NCBI RefSeq assembly: GCF_030272615.1
Contig: NC_081412.1
Location: 39,107,791 to 39,171,790, forward strand
Direction: 5' to 3'
Source: Cryptomeria japonica
Lineage: Eukaryota; Streptophyta; Pinopsida; Cupressales; Cupressaceae
DNA: 64,000 nucleotides
Under the pieces are notes generated by a model. The model was not told where the DNA came from. It saw only the letters and a program-made list of their open reading frames with translations, and did not search any database. Numbering within the stretch: the stretch's first letter is position 1; each line of letters begins with the position of its first letter. Positions 43,526 to 56,133 of the stretch are shown one piece after another. Position numbers and translations under genes: made by a program.

Positions 43526-45488
43526 TTAGGTCTGCTTTGGGAAGGCGGGGGGGGGGTTAGCTCCTTGGATAGTTATGACATTGACATGGTTGTTTGTAGG
43601 CTCAATACGACCCACTAAAAAGTCCAAGCCCGTTATATGATTAGTGTAGTCATAATTCACAACATTAGATGATGAGCCTTTACCTTTATCATATTTTGGG
43701 AAGTGTTCTTGGTACATTTTGATTTTGTCATTTTTGTTACTAGGTTTTGGATTTTCTACCTCAATCTCACCCTTATCAATGAGATATTGTATGTAGATTT
43801 TAAGCTTCATGCACTTTCGTGTATCATGCCCATTGATACGATGATACTCATAATACTCATTCTCATTATACCACCTAGGTTTGGGTTGATTGGGGTCGAA
43901 CGGGCGAGTTATTGGGAAGACCACTGCGCCTGCTTGGACAAGCTTTTGAAACACCACTACAATGGGCTCAACAAGAGGAGTAAAATCTCTTGGAGTCTTG
44001 TTATTGGATCAGGGTGGTCGCCCCTGGACTAAGACATTGTTATGAGGATTTTGAGATTGATTTTGATTATTTTGATTGTTGAATTGGCGATTGGTGGTGG
44101 TGGGCTTTGGAGGAGCGGCCATAGTCTGGACCCATTTTGCATCAGTCACACCATCATTGACTATGTTCTTGTTTTTGGACAAAAAATTTGGTTTATCATT
44201 ATGATAAGAGGAAGAATTTTGACTTGATTTTTGGTAATGTTTTAAGGTTCCTTCCTCTAACAAGACACATTCGAGGGTTAGGCCCTTGTTAGTCAGTTTT
44301 TGGAAAGATTTAATATATTGATATGTCAAAGGTCTTGATAGTTCGGGCACCAGATTCTTTTTGAAATAATTCGATTTGGTGTTGTTTTGGCATGTCCCAT
44401 TGGAATTTATTGATAAGATGTCGCCATCTTTGCAAGAAGTTAGCAAAAGTCTCTCCAGGCCTTTGTTTCGTGTTACAAAGGTCCATCATGGAAACATCAT
44501 TAGTAATGTTGTAGGCATAGTGAGCCAAAAAATTCTTTGCTAAGTCCAGGAAGGAGGTGATAGAACCTCGAGGTAAGGACGAGAACCATGCAAGAGCATC
44601 TCCCGTGAGACTCTGAGGGAAGAGCCTTCGAAGGTATAAGTTACTATAGGAGACTTCTTGACATAAGATGTGAAACTCACGAACATGGTCTCAAGGGTCC
44701 CCTTTTCTCTCATACTTAGTGAACTTAGGCATCTCAAACCTTGGTGGGTATGGTGCAACTGATATAGATGGGTCATAAGGATAATGACAAAATTCCTCAA
44801 ACAAGTAAGGTTTCCTTTTGTTAGTCCCTTCCTTCATGTCCTGGATTTCTTTAATGAGGTTTTGTTGTGGATTTTGGACATGATGAATTGTGTTTGCCCC
44901 TAGAATCGGATGAGTCAGGGAAGGTGGACCACCACCACTAATGTATTGATATGATGAGGAAGCGGGGATGTGAGATGTGATGACTGATGTCACGGGGACT
45001 TGAGTGATAGTTGGTTGCGACCTGCAAATTGTTCTGACAGGAGGAAGTGAGGCTCGAATGAAGTTAGTGACATTGTTGAGAGGAATGGAGGATTGTGGAA
45101 TAGAAATGTACGGTTGGGTAGAAGAAGATGGCATAGAAGCATGTTGGAGAATAAAGGAGATTGGATTTGATATTGGCATAGATGCTAAGAAGGAAGAAGG
45201 CAAAATGGAGACCACAGGTGCTATTGATTGGGGTTGAATGATGGGTGGGGGCGCAATTTATTGAGTTTGAAGAACAGGTGTGACAGTATGAGTAGGAGAA
45301 AGGTCTCCTTGTGGTTGTTGACCAAGAATGGATCTATCAAAATCGGGGGGGAGTTGAGCTCCATTTTCAAGGAGAGTCTTTAGAAGAGCACTAAGATTAT
45401 GTCGGATAAATTTCTCCAACATTTCTTGATTATAAGAGTCTTCTAAGAAAGTTCGCACTTCCGGAGAGAGTTTATCTTGATCAACCAT
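43526..45488 (-). pseudogene. Tat-type gag, frameshifted
   Basis: It begins MVDQDKLSPEVRTFLEDSYN at 45488. A proline/serine-rich stretch follows, then the retrotransposon gag core: ALAWFSSLPRG near 44590, FANFLQRWRHLINKF near 44440, and after a frameshift near 44365 LVPELSRPLTYQYIKSF. The zinc knuckle near 43840 reads YEYHRINGHDTRKC, where the first cysteine is expected instead of the first tyrosine; one G-to-A change would account for it. Stops occur at about 45258 and 44691. Gag would form the particle and bind RNA. Confidence 0.87.
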
Positions 45489-48330
45489 ATTAGGGTCTTA
45501 TGGTTGATTTTGAATGCTAGGTTGCACACTTTGTGTAGGATCTTCATATAGGACACTAATGTCCGACATGCAATATTGTTGTTTGGCCATCTTTTACTTT
45601 TGAGATCAAGTTGTGACCATACAAGAATAACCTTAGAAAGACTAATTAGAGGAGGAAGAGATTTAATGAAGGGACTTAGCAAGGATCTTGGATTTTGGAT
45701 TTTGATTTTGATTTGATTGATTGGTAGAGTCCTTGGATTAGGACACGGGTTTGATTAGCATTTCACCTTAGTCCTTGGATGAGGATTTTAGGTGGTAGGT
45801 GTTGATGAAACCACAAGCAAGGTAATGACCAAGTTGGGTAAAATTTAGACCTTGAGATGATGATCAAAGTCTTTCTTCCACTAAGGATTGACTAATGATC
45901 CTAAGCAAAGTAAAGATGTGAGATAAGAGTCTTGATCGACTCAAAGGATTGGGAAAAGGTACTTGGAGAGGATTCTTCTTCAAGCACAAAACCAAATGAT
46001 TGATTGATTGAGGATGAGTTCTAAATAAAACTTCACAAGGCATCAGACCTTAATGTGAGGTTAAATTGGATTAAAGGATGATTTGATTTGGATTTGAGAA
46101 TTGATTTGATGATTGATGATGATTTATTTGTGATCAATTGATGTGCTAAGTCCTTAGGAAAAGATTGATGATGAATGATAAAAGAGAGATAATAGTGATG
46201 ATTAGAAGAAATTTGATGACTAGGCTATCCTTGGCATGAACATGACTCAATAGATGATTGGTTCGGATGGTAAGTTGTATGAAAGGATGCGACCACCTTG
46301 ATTCTGATGATAGTTGGTGTTAAAAGACAAACCTGAACCTTGATGGAGGGCATAGACTCTTAATTCATCACTAGCATCAAACTCATTGGTATGACCATGG
46401 ATGTAATTATGGTAATGGTGCAAAAAGGTCCTATGTTTAAGCAAGAGTTTGCAATTTGTGTACCAAAACTTCTGACGTCTAATAAGTTGTGCTTGTGTGA
46501 GCTTCTTCTTCTTCATAGGTCAGTGGATTGACTTCTTGGGATGCTTATATGACTTGGGCTTATGAAACATAAGATGGACGGAGCTCTAACATAGCTTGGG
46601 ACTTGTTTGGAAGACTTGAGTTTGGTATGACTTGGACTTGATTAATATTGGTTCAAATTTTTTGTTTGACTAGGACATGACCTTGAATATGACACGGACT
46701 AGATTTGAATTTGGTAATAATGACTAGGATGTTGACTAATTCTACTCTTGGCAAGAAGACAAAGAAAACACATTGGACATTAATTCAAATAAGAACATCA
46801 AGCATATCAAGCTACCCTAAGGAATTGGCTGAGGAGGAAAACCTTTGCTTGCTGACTCAGGCACACACCCAATAGCTAATCAAAATACGGTTGTTGGGTC
46901 TCACACAATGGATTCCCAACACCGTATTAGCCGAATCCAAATGCTAATGGGGTAACGATATGACAAGTCTCTTGGGGGAGTTACTATCTCCCTTGCACAA
47001 AGATTATCTACCTTTTGAAGGTGAATCGGGTGGCCTCTAATCCTAGAGTTCTTAATATGGATTTCCGTTCGAAGGCTACTCCTTGTAGTCGCGCAAGCGC
47101 AATTGAGGCCTATATCCCTACAAAGTACCAAACAAGATGTAGTTACGCAAGGGTGATTGATACCTAAAGGCCCTATAAAATTCCCAATATGAGAGTGAAC
47201 TCCCAAATAGCTTCGTCCGAAGAGGCCTATTTATTATAGTGAGTCAGAAATGCCCAGGTCCGGTCGTACTCACTTGGGTCGTTCCCCTTTCACCAATGCC
47301 TAAGCAAATCAGGAGGGCAGGCCCGCTAAAGGAAAGAACACAACAAACTAGAAAAATTGCCAAAGGTCGAGATTTCTGATTGTCTAGATAGATAAGAGCA
47401 TACTGTCCTACTTTCACACTTTTCCCCAAACAAAATCAAACACTTTAGTTCTTTTACTTTGCTAATTAAATATAGGTGCCTAAAAAAAGGAAAGACAAAA
47501 GATTTGTTTGTATCTCCTTGGCAACCTACAAAACAAAATGATTAGTAGTTTACTCAATGCATTCTTTGGCAAGCGAGCTGCAAAACAATTGTTAGTAGTT
47601 TATAGTGATGTCTGGGACTGATCGAGAAACCTGCAAAAACCTCAAAATTTTGATCAGTAGACAAAGGTCTACAGAAACAGTGCTCGCGTTGTTCTGCAGA
47701 CACCCGCATTGAAGCGCCTGCACAGACGTTGAAACGCCTGCATATGCGCTAAAGGGGGCCGAAATATAAAATAATAGAAAATACAGAACTGTACAAAAAA
47801 TTAAAAAAATGTTGAATATACCTAACGGGTCGCCCTGTTATGCAATTGGACGCGCTAAAACAGGTTAATAAAGATAGCAAAAATTTGAAATTCAAAAAAA
47901 TTAAAACTAAGCGGAAAATCCGGCAGAGCGCCTTCGCTATTCGTAGGGCGCTCGCATTGAAGCGGACTGCCAAAAGATAATGATAACTAGCCTAAAATTA
48001 ACTAAGTTTTTTTTTAATAGATTTTTCTACTCTTTTTGGTGTTTTTAGGTTATCAATTATGAATAACAAGAGGAGGAAGAAGAGAGGAAACTGCTGAGAT
48101 TAAAAGAGAGAATTATGCAGACGGACATGTTGATCCCGCAGCACTCGCACTGATGTGCAGACCTGCAAAACAAGTGGGTTAAAAATTTAATTTTTTAGCG
48201 CTTGCGCTAAATTTCTTTCGCACGCGCTGAAAACTGTCGCTTGCGCTGAACCTGAGGCAGTCGCGTTGTTCCGATACTTGCGATCAAGATCTCAAAATAA
48301 CTTGAAAAAAGGTTAAATTTTAGAGATGTG
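45489..48330 (-). other. 5' leader of the Tat-type element
   Basis: About 2.8 kb between PBS and gag. No conserved frame; two short frames (46247-46516 and 46901-47206) resemble nothing known to me. The part at 47680-48260 has GCGC-rich words (GCGCTTGCGCT, CACGCGCTG, GCGCCTTCGC) standing out from AT-rich surroundings. Long leaders are usual in this lineage. Confidence 0.65.
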
Positions 48331-48349
48331 GGTCCCACCGGGCGTGCCA
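48331..48349 (-). other. Primer binding site of the Tat-type element
   Basis: Minus strand reads TGGCACGCCCGGTGGGACC, three bases inside the 5' LTR end. It starts with TGG (pairs with tRNA CCA). The length and position fit a tRNA 3' end; I cannot say with confidence which tRNA. Confidence 0.8.
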
Positions 48350-48352
48350 AAA

Positions 48353-49596
48353 TGAAGCAAGGGAAAATATTTGCAAGGGTAGATTGTTAATTCAAATCCA
48401 AACAAACATAAAAACATTCAAATTAAAGACAAGAAAACAACCTTTTATACCTTTGCAAGAGAGCTCTCTTGTTCCTTCGATTTGGACTCTTGTTGAAGCC
48501 AAGAATGCACCCCTTCTTAGCTTGTTTGGATTGGTCCAATGGTGATATGTGATTGGCTCTCCAAGATTTGTGCACAATGGATTGACAAGGAATGATGAAA
48601 TGACTAAGTATGGATGAGTACAAATTTTGGCATAATGTTGGTATGAGGATGGTTTCTTGAACTCAAACTAACAACGTAGACTTACTTGACTTAGAGATGT
48701 GAAACAAGGGGATGGAGTCCTCAATTTATAGGAGAAGAGGAGAAGAAATGGAGGGCTAGGATTGATCCAAGATGAAGGGTCAGGATTCCATGTGAGCCCA
48801 CACATGGCCCAAGAGGAGGTGACAAGACAAGTGTGGAGACCAAGAGATATGCCTTAAAGACATTTCTTGTCTCCACACTCCTCAAGGCTCATTGGGAAGA
48901 CTTCCCAATGTGCCTAGGAAAGAGAAAGGAATAAAATATTCCTTGAGAGATGGGGATGAGGAATTAAAAATTCTTCAAAAAGGATGATCATAGGGATTGG
49001 AGGAATAAGGAGGAATTAAAAATTCCTTGGAGGAAGGGATGTCTAGAGGAATGTGAGATTTACATTCACCTAGAAAAAGGGCATTTAACAAAGGTGGTTG
49101 GATGGAAAGGACAAGGAGTTGACTTTGTGGCTAGTCATGAGGATTAGCCACTAGCAACTCATTAGGAGAGGGATTAGAAGAATGATTAGGTGGGATTAGG
49201 GCAAATGGGATTTGTAGGAGGATTTGACTAGGAGAGAGAATGAGTGGAGGGAATTAAAAATTAGAAGAATAATGATAAGTGAGGTTAGGGGGCTTCTAGA
49301 AGAATTCATTAGGTTAACGATGGATTAAGAAAAAGGTGATTTGTAGGAATCACCTAGATTAATTAATTAATTAAAAAATTTTAATCAAAAGGAGAAATTT
49401 GGAGAGAATTAATTTTAGGGATTTTAGAAGAATAAAGGTAGATTGATTTATTAAATAAATCAATCAATAGACTATAGTGACAATATTAATTATATTTAAT
49501 TAATATTGAGAAGGAATAGGAATTGACACAATTAATAAATTAATTACGTGAGGAATTTAAATAAATAAATAAAAATAATTATTTTAAGTGTCTACA
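48353..49596 (-). repeat. 5' LTR of the Tat-type element (1244 bp)
   Basis: Direct repeat of 32031-33269 with scattered substitutions and small indels, for example loss of about ten bases near 49063. The TATA box (minus TATAAAT) at 48724-48730 and the palindrome at 48831-48878 are kept. It ends TGTAGACAC at 49596 next to CATAG. Confidence 0.95.
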
Positions 49597-49601
49597 CATA
49601 G
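49597..49601. repeat. Target-site duplication CATAG, right copy
   Basis: Matches 32026-32030 and confirms a single insertion event. Confidence 0.9.
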
Positions 49602-51294
49602 TTATAATTGTTTCAAATAAAAACTAGTGAAACTATGAAGCCAAAAATTATGTAATAATATGGTTCCACCAATAACAACTATTATGGATCCAAGAGTACA
49701 ACAAGAGTCAAGGTATTAAAGTTGACACTCAATAGTCATTCAAGAAAAACTATTATGGATCCTTGCATCTATTAAGATATGTAGGCATAGGTTATTTCTT
49801 GAAGGGAAATTTTGAATGGGTAGTTGTTTCATAAAATTTCTTAGAAAGTAATATCAACCATCAAATTTATGCCTTTTGAAAGCTTATTTATGTATAAATT
49901 TGCTAGAAAGAGACAACCTTGAAAGGAGTACTAAGATAGGTAGATATATTGTTTTATTTTTGACATTAATAAAAGAAAAACAAGGGTTTTGTCCTCAAAT
50001 ACAACAACCCAGAGGGCGTACAATTAACTAGATAACTAGTAGCAACACATTAATCACAAACTATGAAGATCAAAACAAACACTAGCCATAATGACACTTC
50101 CACAGCCTAATAGGTGAAAATAAAAAACCTCTCAAACCAACTACCCAAAACCCATCTCAAAGAAGGGGAGAAACACCCAAGCCTTGAGAAAGAGGGGTTT
50201 GGGGGAGTGGGGAAGAGTTCCCCTTCTACCTGCGCCAAATGACAGTCTAGGCAATATTGTCACTAGGGTTGTCAAAGGGAGGATCGGGTGGGGAGGACCC
50301 CATGAAGTTTCTATCCACAATGGTAGCAGTCTTGTGTAGCATTAAAGCATTAAAATCAAATATCAAACAATATGGTATGTGTAGCTAGACACTTTATTAA
50401 TTGGTTCAAGATCACAAATACATTTTTTAAGCACATAAGAGCATATATGATTGTATGCAATCTTCAACAACAAATAAAATTTGTTGTTACTTAGATTATA
50501 TTTTATATTATTAAATCATTAAAATCAAATATCAAACAATATGATATGTGCAACTAGACACTTTATTAATTGGTTCAAGATCACAAATACATTTTTTAAC
50601 CGTATAAGAGCATATATGATTACATGCAATCTTTAATGTACAATTAATTTTTTTTAATCATTGTGTTAATTCTACATATAATCACATGAATGTGGTTTCC
50701 TATATGAGAATCACCATAAGAATATCTTGACCTTATCATCCCACTAAGTATTGGAACATTGTCATCATCTCATGCATCAACTTTTCTTGAAACTCTTACC
50801 AACTTTAATGCCATCTATTAAGATCCTAGAAAAATAAAGTAGAGGTTTGGAGGATATATTTTCTTGATTTTCCTCTCCATCATAGATGAATGGACAAGAT
50901 TATTTAAATATTTTTTAAGGTTTTAAGTTTATATTTATTTTTAAAATATTACTATAAGCAAATAATTTTTGTGACTTCTCTTAATAAAAAACCTTCTTAT
51001 TTTTATTATATTAAAATATAAAAAATCTCTTCTCTTCTATAAAGGCATGAGGAAATCAAGATAAATCAAAATTCTAATGCAAAAGTAAGATAAAGTGTGT
51101 TTAGTACAATTAAAAATTGTGATGTTTTTGATGAGACATGATGGTAGCCGTACATAAGTAATTACAACAATAAAAATTACATTTCACATAAATTCCCTAT
51201 TCTCATCAATGATTGTTATTTACTTTAATTATATAGTTATTTTACAAATCCGAGCAATTAAACTATCATAATATTAATCATGTTTAATGGTATG
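49602..51294. other. AT-rich spacer with a tandem duplication
   Basis: No gene recognised. It continues the pre-insertion sequence left of 32026. It contains a 169-bp duplication listed separately. Confidence 0.55.
50341..50640. repeat. Tandem duplication, 169-bp period
   Basis: Copies start at 50341 and 50510 and share ATCAAATATCAAACAATATG, CTAGACACTTTATTAATTGG and AGAGCATATATGATT with few differences. The second copy is incomplete at its end. Confidence 0.85.
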
Positions 51295-52876
51295 TGTGTG
51301 CTAGAAATGTGGGATCATCCTGCAATGGAAGAGAACACCTCAAACACACAAAAGAAATATTGCATTAGAGTTAGTAATCACAAAAACATGTTAGTGAACC
51401 AAAAACTCTCGAAATCGTTCCATGCTCCTCTATCCCTAAAGATCCTTAAGATTCAAGGTGGCCCTCACTTGGAAGAGCACTTTATCTCTTGGATGTCAAC
51501 CTAGAGAACGAGGTTTAAATGATGATTCTAGGATCAAAATGAATGCAACTAAGATCCTAGTGAATTGCTAAGATGATGATATGAATAAAAGCTAAGGATG
51601 CAAGATGAAAAGCTAGTGATGATCAAGATGGTGAAAATAATATGAGGCTAAGTTAATTCCAAATTCAAGATTATGATGAGCTAATTAAGCTAGATCAATA
51701 TGAAAAAGCATGTAATTGATGATCTAAAACATAACGCAATTAAGCTAAATGCTATGATGCTAATGATAGAAGGCTTGGATGCTTGAAGGTGACCAATGAG
51801 CTCCTTTGATAACCTGCAAAAGGCTATAATTTTGATGCACAAGATTGGGATCTTTGAATTGAATAAATGAGTTCTATTTATAGGCAAAATAGAGAAACAG
51901 ATGGTTGAGATTGAATAATATCAACAAGGGCTAGGATTGAAAGTTATCAATCCATGGGAGAGATTCAATCCAATCCCAAGTTGACAAATGTCACCTTGAG
52001 AGGGCTTGAGAGGATGCTAAGAAGCAATTAGGGATAACCTCAAGGAGTGACATCATTGGATAATGTCATTAACTAGGGAGGCATGCTATTACCCAAGAGG
52101 TAAACTCTTGTGCAACATGGGAAAATGCTTAAAGGGACAACCATCATGGCTAAGGGGTGTGGGCTTGTAAGAGGCATTAAATGCCTTTTGAAGACTTTGG
52201 AGGCTAACATGCTCAAAGAGGAAAACCACTAGTGGTTTATGTAAGATCCTTACATGTTTGGAAGACTCAACAAGTTAACTTGTTGAAATAGATAAAGTCT
52301 TAAATGCATTTTGAAGACTTTCTTCCAAATTTGGAGAAGTGACTCCCCCAAATTTTGGGAAAGGACATGATTAGGATATTAGATATGATTAGGATGAGAT
52401 TAGGAGGTTCCTAGAAGGATGATTATGGAGGCAAGTGGGAGATGTAGGAGAATGCAAGTGGGTGAGGGAAAATAGGATTTTTAGTAAAATTAAAATGATT
52501 TAATTTAGCCAAAAGGGATGCAACTTGCATTTGTAGGATTTTGCAAGTGGGGGGATTTTACAAATAAATAATGATTTATTTATTTGCAAAGGGGATTTTT
52601 AATTAAATGTGAATTTAATAAAAAGGGGGAAAAGAGATTTTAATCAAATAAATAAGATTTATTTAATCAAATGGATGAGGGTACTTAATCAAACCTTAGT
52701 TTAATTAATAGGTTAGGCTAGAAGAAGGAGATTTAATCAAATCTTTAATTTGATTAAAAGGTCAATTAGAAGAATATGGATATTAATTAAATCTTAATTT
52801 AATTAATTGGAAGAATTAAGGATAATTAAATGAATAAAATTCACTTAATTCATTGTGCAACTTTTACGTGTCTACA
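51295..52876 (-). mobile_element. Solo gypsy-type LTR, about 1.58 kb
   Basis: The minus strand begins TGTAGACACG at 52876, the same LTR start as the Tat-type element, with a similar AATTAATT-rich U3. A TATA box (minus TATAAATAG) lies at about 51881-51889. The probable other end is at 51295. The flanks GTATG (51290-51294) and ATATG (52877-52881) could be a target duplication with one mismatch. No coding region is attached. The right boundary is firm; the left is tentative. Confidence 0.6.
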
Positions 52877-53130
52877 ATATGTAAGCTTATGATAATTCTT
52901 AGCCAAAAGAATGGTTTATTCAAATGCTATAACTTATTTTCCTAATATATATTGATAAAAACTTCTAAGTTTGTTGGTTATTATAATGCATCTATTTGTA
53001 ATGGGTGGTTATTACCCTAATAATTTGTTTGGGATGTAAGGTGAATAACTCACTCATTTTAGAGAATATTTTATAATTTTATAATTATATTCTTATTACA
53101 TGACTACCTACTACTTAAAAAAATGGAAAC
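52877..53130. other. AT-rich sequence between two LTR remnants
   Basis: No feature recognised. It may be the unrecognisable rest of the RT region of the copia remnant to the right. Confidence 0.4.
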
Positions 53131-53500
53131 CAATACCTACTTAATTTTGTGACAATCATGTGCCTTATATTCTTCATCATTTGATTTAACTCTCCCCCCT
53201 TTGCTTCTATCTAACCTTCATCTTTGCTAGCTTCACCAAAAGCACTTGGCTCAAATTTTAATAATAAAGAAAAATGTACATATAATTTACTAGCTTTTTC
53301 TAACCTCCTCCTTGTTTGAACTCCATTACTGTTTTCTCCAATAATTTGATATTGGGCATATTTTTTCTACACATACTTAGTCAGAGTCTTTGCATTTGTC
53401 TTTTCAAATTTACTTCCAGTGGATTCATCACTTCTATAGATTAATTCATCATTGCAATTTTCGTTTGGACATTCATTAGAGGACATAATCTCAATAATAT
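53131..53500 (-). pseudogene. Copia linker and start of RT region
   Basis: The minus strand reads YAQYQIIGENSNGVQTRRRL, then FSLLLKFEPSAFGEASKDEG and EELNQ-like sequence, the usual join between integrase and RT in copia pol. A stop follows KYV upstream and others follow within 150 bases. The RT itself is lost. Confidence 0.7.
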
Positions 53501-54668
53501 TGTAGCGTCATAAATTGTACACCCTTTATTAGTGTGTCCAATTTCACACTCTTCTAGAACCTATTTTAGTATTTCCCTTTCCTCTATGCATTCTAAGACC
53601 TTTATTGTAATTAATTAATATTTAATTCAAAATTATGGGTCTTATTGAACCACTTTATTACATCATCACACTCTTGTTTGGGCCCTGAATTCTAGGTGTG
53701 CCCTTTATCATTTTATCCTAATTTATCATTTAATCCTACCACAATTTCAACTATTTGGTCTCCCACTTTTTTCCTTGAATTTTGGGAGGATGATTGGGTG
53801 GTCTTATCCTATTCAAATTTAGCTCTGTGCAAAAATATATTAGTTCTAAGTCGGCCTAAAGGTGATTTTAATTATGAAATCCCTATATAAGACATCCTTC
53901 TCAACTCATTTTGAATCTAAGACTCCAAGCATCATAAGTATTCAACCTAAAGCGTTCATGCATTCATCATCAAGCATTTTTAGAGATCTTCAAAGCTGCA
54001 TATTCTTCATTCAATCATTATGGAGCGAAATTACATCATTCACATGCAAGCATGTGTGTGTGATTAGGGTTTTGTCATGTTCATGTAATTTCATACAACA
54101 TATGTGATTACATTCAAGAAGAAAAGCAATGACATTTCTAGCATTTATTTCGATATCTACATCATTTCATTCAAGGTTAATTCCTAAATCGAGGTTCGAC
54201 TTAAGAAAATCTCTATTCCCAACAATTTCCCCTTTCTTTTTGTGTGTAGGAAACGACTGTGAAGCTGCAATTTTTAGGATTGACATTATTCATAGAGACG
54301 AAAAAGGTTCCCCTTTGTATGGAAAAAAGTGTGGAGGACCAAAGCGATGAGCATTTTGGTCTTGATAATTTAGGAAGACCTTTTGGGAACAGATTTGAAC
54401 CTTCACATATTGCTCAGATCCAGGTTCGTGGCTCTTTTTGACAACTGTAGCTCACTGTTTATGCTTAATTACTTCAATTCCAACATATTAACTTAAAATA
54501 TGGTACCAAATTTCCAATTCAGTGTATCTAATTAGAATTCTCAACCCTATCCTTTTTGATTTGAGGCTAGATCTATTAGCTTCACTCCTCTTTAATGTAA
54601 TTAGTCCTAAGTAAAATTAACGGTTTTACTACATCTAGTGGTGGAAACCCTAATTTTCACCTTTACAA
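53501..54668 (+). mobile_element. Solo LTR, 1168 bp, inserted in the old copia element
   Basis: It begins TGTAGCGTCATAAATTGTAC at 53501 and ends CCTTTACA at 54668. The flanks AATAT (53496-53500) and AATAG (54669-54673) are a target duplication with one change. The minus-strand copia frame reads on directly from one side to the other when this segment is left out. A TATA box, CTATATAAGAC, lies at about 53883-53893. No internal coding part. Confidence 0.8.
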
Positions 54669-54673
54669 ATAGT

Positions 54674-55110
54674 AACATTCACACTCTCAATAATTCTTTG
54701 CAACCTTTTGTTATAACATATATATGTGTTGCTTGTTGTAGAGTAAGATAGGAAGATACCTCATCAAATCTTGTGTCGCTCTTACCCAGATTGTCCTCAT
54801 TGCTTTTGATTTAACATTTGCTTTCAAATATCCTGAAATGTCTAATTGGTGTCAGTATTCCTTTCCACATTTTATATGGAGTTTTGGTTTTGGTTTTTTA
54901 CTTATGCTCTGTTTAGAATGTAGATAGTAGTTTGAACTGCTTCTCTCCAATATAAGTTAGGTTTCTTACTTTGGCTCAACGTCATTCTTTCCATCTCTTG
55001 CATTGTCGTATTCTTCCTCCCCACTAGTCCCAGAGTTGAATGAACTAGATCTAATAGTTTTGTAGTAGGTTACTCCTTGGTTGGAAACTTCACCCTTGTT
55101 TTCTTTATTT
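54674..55110 (-). pseudogene. Copia integrase remains with internal deletion
   Basis: Minus-strand fragments include NPCHQIKKTRVKFPTKE and LLDLVH near the start, then a jump to a GRKNTTMQEMERMTLSQ-like segment and YWREAVQTTIYILNRA. The stretch that should carry the catalytic D,D residues is missing between them. The end reads GIFLSYSTTSNTY and RIIESVNV. Several stops are present. Confidence 0.7.
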
Positions 55111-55149
55111 GATGACATGGATTGCAGCTCATAGAAAAAGGCTTTGTGA

Positions 55150-55660
55150 TTTAGTTATGTCTCTTATTGATTATCTTGAACTGATTTTCACAAGGTCATC
55201 GAAATTGATGTGATCCAATCTTCTATGCTATAGCCAACTTCCTTCTATTTGTATTGTAAAGTAATCCTATACATTAACTTCACTAAGATTGTACATGTCA
55301 TTGTTTGTTCTGCTTCCTTACACAACCAAATTACCTATATTAAATTTTTGATCTCACATCCTTTGGAATTGAATGATAGACTATAACCTTTATGACACAT
55401 TTGACTAATACTTTGAAGGTTGTGTTTCAAGGCTTTGACATAAAAAATATCATAAGTTTTTGTTCTACCACCATTCAAACTCAAGGTACCTTTATCGATG
55501 ATTTTTGCAATTGGATTGCTACCAAGAGTAATTTCTCCGCCCTACAATTTTTTGAAGTTCATGAAATTGCTTTTGTTTTTGTTCATGTGACTAGAACACC
55601 CAATATCAATGATCCATATTTTCTTCTCCTTTTGTGCACGAAGTGTAGTTTGTGACACCA
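55150..55660 (-). pseudogene. Copia protease and pre-integrase remnant
   Basis: The minus strand reads WIIDIGCSSHM, a protease active site in which the usual T or S of D-[TS]-G is isoleucine, then LSLNGGRTKTYDIFYVKALK and SISQMCHKGYS. A pre-integrase trace (RRLDHINFDDLVKIS) follows. Stops and short deletions are frequent. Confidence 0.72.
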
Positions 55661-56133
55661 TGGAACTTTATGATCTTTGTTCCTTTTGCTTCCTTTTCTA
55701 ATTTTTTTATTCTAAATCTTTTGAATCATTGATCTATTCTCCTTTGAATTTGGCTTAGGAGGATCCACAAAATTAATTCTACAATGTTTTGTATAACCCC
55801 CAAATTGTTGCACTTATAACAAACAATATTAAAATTAAGAAAAGGTGCAAATGTATTTTCTCTCACAAAATTTTTCCTTGCATAAATCTTTCTATAGTGT
55901 ATTGCCTTATGAACAAAATAATTGTAACTAAAATAATAACTAGAAAAAGAATAATCGAACATGATATCATATGCTTGTCTTCCTAGAATTTTCCTTCTAG
56001 ATCTTCTTTTTTGTCTATGAACTTGAATAAAGCCACTATTTTCCTTCTCACTATCTTTGGTTCCTTTAGTTTTCTCAGATCTTGAACTTTCAAATCCATT
56101 CTCATCTAGATTTTGTACACTTGTCTTTATGGG

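Larger units (their letters stand above)
32031..49596 (-). mobile_element. Complete 17.6-kb Ty3/gypsy element, Tat/Ogre type
   Basis: Two direct LTRs (32031-33269 and 48353-49596) with TG...CA ends are flanked by the 5-bp duplication CATAG. In element (minus) order: 5' LTR, PBS, ~2.8-kb leader, gag, protease, G-patch, RT, RNase H, second archaeal-type RNase H, integrase, a spacer with degenerate tandem repeats, an opposite-strand PMD gene relic, PPT, 3' LTR. The second RNase H, the great length and the extra frame between pol and the 3' LTR are hallmarks of the Tat lineage. By eye the LTRs differ by roughly 5% over their first 400 bases, so insertion is not recent. All enzymes are disabled, so it could move only with help. 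Confidence 0.95.
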
